Shown: piece by piece, positions 1 to 10,600 of the stretch | Layout: every line of letters starts with the position of its first letter | Numbering within the stretch: position 1 is the first letter of the stretch | Assembly (NCBI RefSeq): GCF_000733925.1 | Contig: NZ_JPOO01000001.1 | Location: 744,001-808,000 of the forward strand | Direction of reading: 5' to 3' | Length of the DNA stretch: 64,000 nucleotides | From: Arenibacter algicola | Lineage (GTDB): Bacteria > Bacteroidota > Bacteroidia > Flavobacteriales > Flavobacteriaceae | Program-made: the position numbers and the translations under genes | Notes under the pieces: model-generated | The model's input: the letters and a program-made list of their open reading frames with translations, nothing else | Told to the model about the DNA's origin: nothing | Databases searched by the model: none

Positions 1-1
1 C

Positions 2-1780
2 GATTTTATTACGCAATCACTGGCCCAATTGGGGATTGGGAGTGATAAGGAGCAATTGGCTATAGCGTATTCCACATTGGGCGAGGTATACCAATATCAT
101 AAGCAGTACGATTTGGCCATCTCCAGCTACAAGGATGCATTGTTAGCCAACCAGACGCTAAAAACATCATTGCTGCTTGGCAAGACCTATGTTTTCAACA
201 AGGAGTATGGGGAAGCCGAGAAGTTGCTGTCACCTATGGAGAAAATAACCAAAATGGTGCCATTTCAGAGGGTGGAACTGTACGAGACCCTTGGAGATGC
301 CTATGTTGGCTTAGGAGACGTGGATAAGGCTGTGGCTTTTTATGGAGAGGGGCTTAAAATTGCTGATAAGAATCAAATCGCCCCAAAAACCATAGACCTA
401 AATTCCAAAATAGCCACTGCTTACGCAAAGGGAAATCGACTTCAGGAAGCAAACGCCTATTTTAATAACTCCTTGGAGCTTTCTTCGGGACAAGCGCCCC
501 AGCGTGCGGTTCAGGAAAAAGAGAAAGTGGCCGATTTTTACAATAAAAAAAATCAATTTGGACAAGAAATCCAATTGCGAAAAAAGAGTTTGGAGGATTT
601 AAAAAAGATTCCCAAGAGCGAGGTCGCGGATAGATTATCCATAGAGAACGATTCCATATCGGCCCAAAGAATAAATTATAAAATTGCCAACGCCTATATT
701 GCCCAGGATAAATATGATGAAGCTATTCCTTATTTGGAAGAAAGTATAAAAGATGCAGATGTTGATGATGATTTGTTGGTCAGGAAAGATGCCACGCGCA
801 AATTATCCGAAGTTTATAAATATAAGGGCGACTACACCAAAGCTTTGGAGACCTATCAGGAGTATGTAGCTGTTGTAGATACCCTATATGTTAGAAAAGA
901 GCAGGAAATAGCCAGAGCGGCCCGATTTAATAGGGAGCTTGCTGCCAAGCAAAGTAGAATATCCGGCCTTGAACAGGAGCGGGAGCTTGCCCAAAGTAAA
1001 TACAGCCTGGCGCTCACGGAGCAGCAATTGGTGGAAGAAAGTATAAAACGTCAAAATTGGATCATATATTCCTTGATTTTTGGAATGCTTTTGATGGGGT
1101 TGGCGGCCTACTTCTTTTATAGGAGCAATAAGCAACAAAAATTGGCCAATAATTTGTTGGCCCTAAAATCCCTGAGGTCTCAAATGAATCCCCATTTTAT
1201 ATTCAACGCCTTAAATTCGGTAAATAATTTTATTGCCAAAAGTGACGAAAGAAGCGCAAACAGGTACTTGAGCGACTTTTCTACCCTGATGCGGGCCGTA
1301 TTGGAGAATTCCGATGAGGATTTTATTCCCCTGTCCAAGGAGTTGGAATTGTTGGAGCTGTATACCAAGTTGGAGCATTCGCGCTTTTCGGATAAATTCG
1401 ATTATAGGATTACAGTGGATGAGGATATTGATATTGATGCCTTTCAAATACCGCCCATGTTGTTGCAACCTTATATAGAAAATGCCATCTGGCACGGCTT
1501 GCGCTATAGGGAGGACAAGGGGTTTCTGCAAATTGGGATTAAACAGAAAGATAAGCTTGCCTTGGAGATTTCTATAACCGATAACGGCATAGGTAGAAAG
1601 AATTCGGCGGCCTTGAAGACTCAAAATCAGAAAAAACAAAAATCCAAGGGTATGGGCAACATCAAAAAGAGAATAGAAATATTGAACGATATGTATAGGG
1701 ATAGGGTAGATGTCTTTATTTCCGACCTGGAAACAAATGGCACTGGCACCAAGGTGCTATTTACCATTAAGAAGGACTGA
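2..1780 (+). CDS. TPR-repeat sensor histidine kinase, LytS/YehU type (5' end outside window)
   Basis: The reading frame is open from base 2, so the true start lies to the left; the first possible start inside is a TTG at 29. The N-terminal ~290 residues are TPR-like repeats, followed by a charged coiled coil (about 295-340), one membrane segment (about 345-365) and a His_kinase-family domain with the motif QMNPHFIFNALNS, whose His is the expected phosphorylation site. The C-terminus is an HATPase with an ENAIWHGL N-box and a DNGIGR box. In this Bacteroidota family the TPRs are usually periplasmic and pass a signal across one helix. The LytTR regulator starts 71 bases downstream and is the probable partner. 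The input signal cannot be seen. Confidence 0.93.
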   Translation, partial: DFITQSLAQLGIGSDKEQLAIAYSTLGEVYQYHKQYDLAISSYKDALLANQTLKTSLLLGKTYVFNKEYGEAEKLLSPMEKITKMVPFQRVELYETLGDAYVGLGDVDKAVAFYGEGLKIADKNQIAPKTIDLNSKIATAYAKGNRLQEANAYFNNSLELSSGQAPQRAVQEKEKVADFYNKKNQFGQEIQLRKKSLEDLKKIPKSEVADRLSIENDSISAQRINYKIANAYIAQDKYDEAIPYLEESIKDADVDDDLLVRKDATRKLSEVYKYKGDYTKALETYQEYVAVVDTLYVRKEQEIARAARFNRELAAKQSRISGLEQERELAQSKYSLALTEQQLVEESIKRQNWIIYSLIFGMLLMGLAAYFFYRSNKQQKLANNLLALKSLRSQMNPHFIFNALNSVNNFIAKSDERSANRYLSDFSTLMRAVLENSDEDFIPLSKELELLELYTKLEHSRFSDKFDYRITVDEDIDIDAFQIPPMLLQPYIENAIWHGLRYREDKGFLQIGIKQKDKLALEISITDNGIGRKNSAALKTQNQKKQKSKGMGNIKKRIEILNDMYRDRVDVFISDLETNGTGTKVLFTIKKD

Positions 1781-1850
1781 TGAAAATTAAGAAGTTAAGG
1801 TTGATAGGTCAGAGAGGCCTTACGGGAAGCAATAAACACAAAATTTGAGA

Positions 1851-2582
1851 ATGAAGTTAAATGCCCTAATTGTAGAAGATGAAGCAAATAGCAGGGAAAT
1901 TCTACGTAATTATTTGGCCAAATATTGTCCTGCCGTTAATTTGGTAGGGGAAGCGGCAACCATTAAGGAAGGGCTTGCCCTGATCAATAACAACGACCTT
2001 GATGTGGTATTCTTGGATGTGGAAATGCCTTTTGGAAATGCTTTCGATTTGTTGGATCAGCTACCTGACCGTAATTTTGAGACCGTTTTTGTCACTGCCT
2101 ATAACCAGTACGCCGTAGATGCACTAAATGCCCACGCCGCCTATTATTTAATGAAGCCCATTAGCATAGACGAACTAATAAAAGCAGTAGACTATGTAGC
2201 TGCAATAAGGGAGAAGGAAAAGGCGATCGAGAATCGAGTTCTTACCCCTAAATTTAATAAGGTGGATGGAAAAATAACCTTGCCGCAACAAGATGGTTTT
2301 CAGGTGTTGAATGTGTCGGATATTTTATATTGCAAAGCGGATGACAATTACACGGAACTGTATTTGGAGAAACAAAAAATTTTGGTGAGTAAAACGCTTA
2401 AATATTTTGAGGATGCCTTGTCCGACTATACCTTTGCCAGAGTCCATAAATCTTATCTGGTAAATGTAAATGAGATCGTTAAGTATAAGAAGGGTAAGGG
2501 TGGCAGTGTGGTAATTTCCAACGGAAAGGAAATTTTGGTGTCTGCTTCCAAAAAGAAGGATTTGCTGTCGTTTTTTGAATAG
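1851..2582 (+). CDS. LytTR-family response regulator, partner of the upstream kinase
   Basis: A receiver domain (residues 1-120) with Asp56 in the motif FLDVEMP and a lysine in MKPIS is followed by a LytTR DNA-binding domain (about 140-243; motifs ILYCKADDNYTEL and FARVHKSYLVN). This is the AgrA/LytR layout, so it should bind DNA when phosphorylated by the adjacent LytS-type kinase. I chose ATG 1851 over the in-frame TTG at 1845 because ATG gives the usual short N-terminus before the first beta strand. Target genes are unknown. Confidence 0.93.
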   Translation: MKLNALIVEDEANSREILRNYLAKYCPAVNLVGEAATIKEGLALINNNDLDVVFLDVEMPFGNAFDLLDQLPDRNFETVFVTAYNQYAVDALNAHAAYYLMKPISIDELIKAVDYVAAIREKEKAIENRVLTPKFNKVDGKITLPQQDGFQVLNVSDILYCKADDNYTELYLEKQKILVSKTLKYFEDALSDYTFARVHKSYLVNVNEIVKYKKGKGGSVVISNGKEILVSASKKKDLLSFFE

Positions 2583-2976
2583 CGTAGATTTGCCCAAAGT
2601 CTAAGGTTGCACGTTGGAGATTGAGCGGAGTCGAAATCGGAGATGAAAAATAGTAATGAGCGGCATACGGTCAACAGCAATCAGGGATGTTTACTACCTT
2701 GTGGCTTCGGCTACGCCCGCCTGAACGGAACGGGCAGGCTCAGCCACCGGATGAAAATAGGAAGATTGAGAGGGGTAGAAATTGAAGTAAACTTGAGATT
2801 GTAAATAGTGAACAATCAACAGTTAATAATTAATAGTGAAAAACGGGAAAGTCCAATGTATAAAATACCCCCATTGTTCGTTCGAGCGCAGTCGAGAACT
2901 TCTGATATTAGGTGGTGTCAAACCTTAGCAAGTAACGGATGTTAGAAACCAAAAAAACATAAACGAATAAACTAAG
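2583..2976. repeat. Intergenic cluster of REP-like palindromic motifs
   Basis: No gene is seen in these 394 bases. Two related motifs occur, TTGAGCGGAGTCGAAAT at 2621 and TTCGAGCGCAGTCGAGAA at 2881, with a weaker relative near 2765. Between them, 2701-2747 can fold into a long GC-rich hairpin: GTGGCT (2701-2706) pairs with AGCCAC (2742-2747), and inside it GCCCG pairs with CGGGC (2715-2719 and 2731-2735). From memory, motifs like these are scattered through many flavobacterial genomes, which suggests a REP-like family. That link is recall and was not searched. Confidence 0.5.
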
Positions 2977-3486
2977 ATGATTAAGACCATAAATGGTAAA
3001 TCGCCCCAGATAGGGGAGGATTGTTATATTGCGGAGAATGCCACCATTGTGGGCGATGTAGTTATTGGAAACCAATGCAGCATTTGGTTCAATGCCGTTT
3101 TAAGAGGTGATGTTCATTATATAAAAATGGGTAATAAGGTAAACGTGCAGGATGGTGCTGTAATACATTGTACCTATTTAAAGTCGCCGACCAATATTGG
3201 CAATAATGTTTCCATAGGTCATAACGCCATTGTTCACGGCTGTACCGTTCATGATAATGTGTTAATAGGAATGGGCAGTATAATCATGGACGATTGTATT
3301 GTGGAAAGCAATAGTATCATTGCGGCCGGAGCTGTGGTTACCAAGGGAACCCGTGTACCTTCAGGTTCCATATTCGCGGGAATGCCGGCAAAAAAAATTA
3401 AGGATATCAGTACCGACTTAAGTGTAGGGGAGGTAGAACGTATAGCCAATGCTTATGTAAAATATTCCAGTTGGTTTAAGGAGTAA
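2977..3486 (+). CDS. Gamma-carbonic-anhydrase-like hexapeptide-repeat protein (YrdA/PaaY type)
   Basis: This 169-residue protein is almost entirely left-handed beta-helix hexapeptide repeats (IAENATIVGDVVIG..., then NIGNNVSIGHNAIVHGC). The three metal-binding histidines of the gamma-carbonic anhydrase family are in place (His64, His82, His87), as are the RGD turn (43-45) and a C-terminal helix. Family members are trimeric, cytosolic and bind zinc or iron; many have weak or no carbonic anhydrase activity. It stands alone before fabD, 143 bases away. The fold is certain; the reaction is not. Confidence 0.9.
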   Translation: MIKTINGKSPQIGEDCYIAENATIVGDVVIGNQCSIWFNAVLRGDVHYIKMGNKVNVQDGAVIHCTYLKSPTNIGNNVSIGHNAIVHGCTVHDNVLIGMGSIIMDDCIVESNSIIAAGAVVTKGTRVPSGSIFAGMPAKKIKDISTDLSVGEVERIANAYVKYSSWFKE

Positions 3487-3590
3487 TTTCCAAAAATTAT
3501 TGTAGGGTGGATATTGCTAATGCTATGATTTGAACATCTAAATGAGCACTAATTCCTGGAATTACGGGTAAACTCCTGATTAAATAATCT

Positions 3591-3598
3591 TATTTTTG
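3591..3598 (+). promoter_or_regulatory. Bacteroidota -7 box before fabD
   Basis: TATTTTTG matches the Bacteroidota consensus TAnnTTTG and lies 31 bases before the fabD start codon. No clear TTTG -33 element is seen at the usual distance, so the promoter call rests on the -7 box only. Confidence 0.5.
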
Positions 3599-3629
3599 CA
3601 ATAAAATTAAACAGTATTAAAACAAACGT

Positions 3630-4514
3630 ATGAAAGCATATATTTTTCCAGGACAAGGAGCGCAATTTGTAGGAATGGGATTGGATCTTTATGAAAAGTA
3701 TCCTTTAGCGCAAAAAATGTTCGAAACTGCCAATGAAATTTTGGATTTTTCCATTACAGACCTTATGTTCGAAGGTACCCCTGAGGATTTAAAGGAAACA
3801 AAGGTAACCCAGCCGGCTATCTTTTTGCATTCCGTAATCATGAGCAAGGTTATGGGATCAAGTTTTAAACCGGATATGGTGGCAGGGCATTCCTTGGGAG
3901 AATTTTCTGCTTTGGTGGCCAATGGGACCTTGGATTTTGAAGATGGATTGAAATTGGTGTTCCAGAGGGCAATGGCCATGCAAAAGGCCTGTGAAATACA
4001 GCCAAGTACTATGGCGGCCGTTTTGGGATTGGATGATGCCATAGTAGAAAAAGTTTGTGCGGAAATTCCAGGTATTGTTGTGCCTGCCAATTACAACTGT
4101 CCGGGACAATTGGTCATCTCCGGTGAGGTGGAGGCCATTAATATTGCATGTGAAAAGTTGAAGGAGGCCGGTGCCCGTAGGGCTTTGGTGCTACCAGTTG
4201 GCGGGGCCTTTCACTCACCTTTAATGGAGCCTGCAAGGGAAGAGTTGGCAGCGGCTATAAAAAATACCGTTTTCAAGACACCGAGTTGTGCCATATACCA
4301 AAATGTGCCTACTACAGCGGTTAAGGATCCAGAGGCTATAAAAGCCAATTTAATTGCCCAATTAACGGCTCCGGTAAAATGGACACAAAGCGTGCAGCAA
4401 ATGGTGGCCGATGGAGCAACTTTGTTTACGGAAGTTGGACCGGGGAAGGTACTTCAGGGCTTGGTGAAAAAAATTCATCCTGCAGCTGAAACTATGTCTG
4501 CGGAGCTTTCTTAA
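3630..4514 (+). CDS. fabD: Malonyl-CoA:ACP transacylase
   Basis: The enzyme moves the malonyl group from CoA to acyl carrier protein for fatty acid synthesis in the cytosol. It opens with FPGQGAQFVGMG, carries the nucleophile Ser88 in GHSLGEF, an arginine in FQRAMAMQ (near 113) and the catalytic His195 in GGAFHSPLM. At 294 residues it is the usual length. It has its own -7 box upstream and no obvious operon partner; the next gene starts 155 bases later. Confidence 0.97.
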   Translation: MKAYIFPGQGAQFVGMGLDLYEKYPLAQKMFETANEILDFSITDLMFEGTPEDLKETKVTQPAIFLHSVIMSKVMGSSFKPDMVAGHSLGEFSALVANGTLDFEDGLKLVFQRAMAMQKACEIQPSTMAAVLGLDDAIVEKVCAEIPGIVVPANYNCPGQLVISGEVEAINIACEKLKEAGARRALVLPVGGAFHSPLMEPAREELAAAIKNTVFKTPSCAIYQNVPTTAVKDPEAIKANLIAQLTAPVKWTQSVQQMVADGATLFTEVGPGKVLQGLVKKIHPAAETMSAELS

Positions 4515-4669
4515 ATGGCTTTGTAATAGTTTTTTGCCGTTTATCTGATAATTTTATATTTAACCCTTATTCTTAGGCTTATGGGGTATTTTTTCTTAAT
4601 ATTGATTCCCTATTTTGGGGATATGGCAAGGCCATTCCCTGTTTGAATCTTAGAATGATATAACCCGCT

Positions 4670-7600
4670 ATGAAAATAAATACCCTACATAATCTACTTT
4701 CCACATTTTTAATTTCACGCTACCTGAGAAGTTTGACTTTTTTATGTGCAATATTGTTTTTTGGGTTTAATGGGTTTGGGCAGTCTGTAACTATTGAGGA
4801 TGAAAATGGAAACGAAGATGATGGTTCCATTACGATAACTGCTACTCTGGATATTGCAGTACCTGGTGGTTTTACTGTGGATGTTTCGACAGCGGATGGT
4901 ACCGCGACAATTGCGGATAATGATTATACCGCAGTTAGTTCTTTTACCTTAACTTTTGCGGGAAATCCAGGTGAACAACAATTTTTTACAGTTCTGCCGA
5001 CATCTGATAGTTTTGTTGAACTTGATGAGAATCTTACTGTTAGTATGGGAAATTTACAAGGAACTGTTGAATCCGTAAATATTACTGATAGTGCTACTAT
5101 TACAATTAATAATGATGACAGTTATATCGCGAGCATCACGGCCAACGATCCAACGGCCACAGAGGCCGGTACCACCACTGGCCAGTTTACGGTAGACCTT
5201 GGTACGACCAACACCACTGGTAGCGCCATTGTAGTAAACTTCAATATCGCTACGGGAGGTTCCAATGCAACGAATACGACTGACTATGCGAACATCGGCA
5301 CCAGTGTATCTATAGCGAACGGTGCGCAGACGGGGTTGGTTACTATTACCCCTGTTGACGACGTGCTTGTGGAAGGCCCCGAGACGGTGATACTTACCTT
5401 GGCGGCTGGAACGGGCTATGCTGTGGCAGGCGCCCCGAACAATACGGCAACGGTGACCATTGCGGACAACGACAGCTATACGGCAAGCATTACGGCCAAC
5501 GATCCCACGGCCACAGAGGCCGGCACGACCACTGGCCAGTTTACGGTAGACCTTGGTACGACCAACACCACTGGTAGCGCCATTGTAGTAAATTTCAATA
5601 TCGCTACGGGAGGTTCCAATGCAACGAATACGACTGACTATGCGAACATCGGCACCAGTGTATCTATAGCGAACGGTGCGCAGACGGGGTTGGTTACTAT
5701 TACCCCTGTTGACGACGTGCTTGTGGAAGGCCCCGAGACGGTGATACTTACCTTGGCGGCTGGAACGGGCTATGCTGTGGCAGGCGCCCCGAACAATACG
5801 GCAACGGTGACCATTGCGGACAACGACAGCTATACGGCAAGCATTACGGCCAACGATCCCACGGCCACAGAGGCCGGCACGACCACTGGCCAGTTTACGG
5901 TAGACCTTGGTACGACCAACACCACTGGTAGCGCCATTGTAGTAAACTTCAATATCGCTACGGGAGGTTCCAATGCAACGAATACGACTGACTATGCGAA
6001 CATCGGCACCAGTGTATCTATAGCGAACGGTGCGCAGACGGGGTTGGTTACTATTACCCCTGTTGACGACGTGCTTGTGGAAGGCCCCGAGACGGTGATA
6101 CTTACCTTGGCGGCTGGAACGGGCTATGCTGTGGCAGGCGCCCCGAACAATACGGCAACGGTGACCATTGCGGACAACGACAGCTATACGGCAAGCATCA
6201 CGGCCAACGATCCCACGGCCACAGAGGCCGGCACGACCACTGGCCAGTTTACGGTAGACCTTGGTACGACCAACACCACTGGTAGCGCCATTGTAGTAAA
6301 CTTCAATATCGCTACGGGAGGTTCCAATGCAACGAATACGACTGACTATGCGAACATCGGCACCAGTGTATCTATAGCGAACGGTGCGCAGACGGGGTTG
6401 GTTACTATTACCCCTGTTGACGACGTGCTTGTGGAAGGCCCCGAGACGGTGATACTTACCTTGGCGGCTGGAACGGGCTATGCTGTGGCAGGCGCCCCGA
6501 ACAATACGGCAACGGTGACCATTGCGGACAACGACAGCTATACGGCAAGCATCACGGCCAACGATCCCACGGCCACAGAGGTCGGCACGACCACTGGCCA
6601 GTTTACGGTAGACCTTGGTACGACCAACACCACTGGTAGCGCCATTGTAGTAAACTTCAATATCGCTACGGGAGGTTCCAATGCAACGAATACGACTGAC
6701 TATGCGAACATCGGCACCAGTGTATCTATAGCGAACGGTGCGCAGACGGGGTTGGTTACTATTACCCCTGTTGACGACGTGCTTGTGGAAGGCCCCGAGA
6801 CGGTGATACTTACCTTGGCGGCTGGAACGGGCTATGCTGTGGCAGGCGCCCCGAACAATACGGCAACGGTGACCATTGCGGACAACGACAGCTATACGGC
6901 AAGCATTACGGCCAACGATCCCACGGCCACAGAGGCCGGCACGACCACTGGCCAGTTTACGGTAGACCTTGGTACGACCAACACCACTGGTAGCGCCATT
7001 GTAGTAAACTTCAATATCGCTACGGGAGGTTCCAATGCAACGAATACGACTGACTATGCGAACATCGGCACCAGTGTATCTATAGCGAACGGTGCGCAGA
7101 CGGGGTTGGTTACTATTACCCCTGTTGACGACGTGCTTGTGGAAGGCCCCGAGACGGTGATACTTACCTTGGCGGCTGGAACGGGCTATGCTGTGGCAGG
7201 CGCCCCGAACAATACGGCAACGGTGACCATTGCGGACAACGACAGCTATACGGCAAGCATCACGGCCAACGATCCCACGGCCACAGAGGCCGGCACGACC
7301 ACTGGCCAGTTTACGGTAGACCTTGGTACGACCAACACCACTGGTAGCGCCATTGTAGTAAACTTCAATATCGCTACGGGAGGTTCCAATGCAACGAATA
7401 CGACTGACTATGCGAACATCGGCACCAGTGTATCTATAGCGAACGGTGCGCAGACGGGGTTGGTTACTATTACCCCTGTTGACGACGTGCTTGTGGAAGG
7501 CCCCGAGACGGTGATACTTACCTTGGCGGCTGGAACGGGCTATGCTGTGGCAGGCGCCCCGAACAATACGGCAACGGTGACCATTGCGGACAACGACAGC

Positions 7601-10600
7601 TATACGGCAAGCATCACGGCCAACGATCCCACGGCCACAGAGGCCGGCACGACCACTGGCCAGTTTACGGTAGACCTTGGTACGACCAACACCACTGGTA
7701 GCGCCATTGTAGTAAACTTCAATATCGCTACGGGAGGTTCCAATGCAACGAATACGACTGACTATGCGAACATCGGTACCAGCGTATCTATAGCCAATGG
7801 CCAACGTACCGGGCAGATAACAATCACCCCAGTGGATGATGGAATCGCTGAAGGTTCCGAGACAGTAATACTCACTTTGGCGGCAGGAACGGGCTATGCT
7901 GTGGCAGGTGCCCCGAACAATAGGGCAACGGTGACCATTGCGGACAATGATACTGCCGGTGTTTCTATTGACGACGTTTCGGTCAATGAAGGCGATGGCA
8001 CCGCAACCTTTACCGTTACCTTGAACGGGGCTGTTTTTCTCGGTACTATAGTATCCTATTCCACAGCCAATAATACCGCTTTGGCAGGAAGTGACTACGA
8101 TGCTGAAACAGGTAATGTTACATTTTTGGGATTGAACGGAGAAACACGAACAATTACAATCGATATTTCTGAGGATATTTTGGTTGAAGGTACTGAAACC
8201 TTTTTTGTAAACCTGACCAATGCAACTGGTTTTGCCCAACTGGGCAAGGATCAAGGAATTGGAACTATTGTGGATAATGACAGCTATATTGCAACAATAT
8301 CCGCAACAGATGCTGATGCCGCGGAAAATCCTTTAAATACAGGGACTTTTACTGTGGGCCTAAACACTGCAAACCTGACGGGCAGTCCCATGGTAATCAA
8401 TTATACAGTAGGTGGTACTGCTGTCTCAGGTTCGGATTATATAGCCCTAGCTGGTTCTGTCTCTATTGGGAATGGGCAAGAGAGTGCTTTCATAACTTTG
8501 AACCCTATAAATGATTCAGAAGTTGAAGCTGGATTGGAGACGGTAATCGTAAGCTTGGCAAGTGACACTGGATATATCGTTGGTGCGCCTAGCAGTGCTA
8601 CTGTAAATATAGCCAGCGAAGATGTCGCAGGAATCTCCATAGATGATGTAGTGGTAAATGAAAATGACGCAACAGCTACCTTTACAGTTACCTTAAATGC
8701 CAATGTTCCGGCAGGGGCCTCTGTAGACTATTCTACGGCTAATAATACGGCTACTGCGGGAACGGATTATACAGCTGAATCAGGAACACTAACTTTCTTG
8801 GGCTTGAACAACGAAACACAAACAATAGTAGTCGATATTATAGAGGATGCCGTAGCTGAAGGAACAGAAAGCTTTTTTGTAAACTTGTCCAATCCCATAG
8901 GATTGATCCAAATTGATAAAGATCAGGGTGTAGGTACTATTGCCGATAACGATAATTGCATTGAGGCCCCGTTAATAAATAGTACTCCTACTATTTTTTG
9001 CGATGCCTTTATCCAAGATTTGGACGCTTATACAGATACCACTATTCCAGCCGGCTTTGAACTGATATGGAGCAGTAACAGTGATTTTTCGGTTACAGGC
9101 GCCAGGTTAAATACCAGCGTAATAGATTTTGAGGCTACCTTTTATGGCTTTTTGTATAATGAAAGTACGGACTGTGTTAGTCCGCCTCTGGAAGTAACCC
9201 TTGTTCGCAATGAGCCTCCGGAAATACTGAGTACCACCCCAGCAACAATTTGCGGAACGGGTATGGCAACTATAAGTGCAACGGTAACAGCTGGTGGTAG
9301 TTTGTTCTGGTACGCTTCGGAATCGGGTGGCACTTCTTTGGAGGAAGGAAGTAGCTTTTCCACAAGTGTTAGTGGTACTACTACCTATTATGTAGAGGCT
9401 TTTGCCAACGGTTGTTTCTCCGAGCGGGAAGCGGTTACAATAACAGTCAATGATCTGGTAGATACTGGTACAATAACAGATACTTCAGCTTGCAGTATAC
9501 CTGGGGGTGGACCTACTACTGTAGATTTGGACGATACCAGGACTGGAGGTACGGCCGGGGTATGGAGCATAGTAGGCACCCCTCCGAGTACCATCACTAT
9601 TGGTGCGGATAATATTGTTGATTTTGAGGGCGCCGCAGATGGGGATTACGTCTTCAGGCTTACCACAAATACTGCTGTTTCTCCTTGCGTAGATGAAAGT
9701 GTGGATGTAACCATATCCGTAACTACCTGTACTATGGATAGTGATGGGGATGGCCTTTTTGACAGGGATGAAACTGCTCTAGGACTGGATCCCACTCTTC
9801 GGGATACTGATGCCGATGGTATTGAAGATGGGGTAGAAGTGGGGCCAGATGTAAATAATCCTATCGACACTGATAGTGATGGAATAATAGATGCCCTAGA
9901 TTCCAATATCTTGGATTTCGACAATGATGGTGTAGTGGATCAACTGGATCCTGCCAACGACAATCCCTGTATTCCCAATATTTCCGATGCTTGTCAGATA
10001 GACCTTGGTCTTGAAAAAGTCGTGGATAGTGAAAGTATATTGGTAGGTAGGGAAGTGGTTTTTACCATCACCCTGACCAACCTTAGTCAGATTATGGTAA
10101 CCAATATTGTAGTCAACGATCTTGTGAGCCCTGCAACAGGGTTTCAATACGTAAGTAGTTCTGCTACCAAGGGTGTATATGATGAATTGGCAGGCGTCTG
10201 GCAATTGGACGAGGTTTTGGCAGATGAAGTCAATACTTTAACTATTACAGCCATTGTACCTGAAATTGGAACCTATCAGAACATAGCTGCCATTGTGGAT
10301 TCCTTTCCTGAAGACAGTAATGCCACCAATGATAGGGCAACTGCCAGTGTAACAGTGACACCGCGATCGTCGGATGAATGTGGGTTCCTCTTTAATCAGA
10401 TATCCCCAAATGGAGATGGGATAAACGATATGGTATTTATCAATTGTATAACCGATTACCCAAATAATACCCTTCAAATTTTTGATCGCTATGGCAATGA
10501 AGTTTTTTCTGTCAATGGCTATGACAATACTTGGATGGGGACAGGTAAAAATGGGGATTTGCCAAAAGGAACCTACTTTTATATCTTGGATCTAGGCGAT

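Noticed and set aside
5120..7951. CRISPR-like repeat array
   Set aside because: Units are 354 bp, directly abutting, coding and without spacers.
5054..8254. A 1066-codon open frame on the minus strand across the adhesin repeats
   Set aside because: One 354-bp unit happens to lack stops in this antisense frame, so eight units stay open. Its translation is low-complexity and mirrors the sense repeats; the sense strand has a signal peptide and recognised domains.
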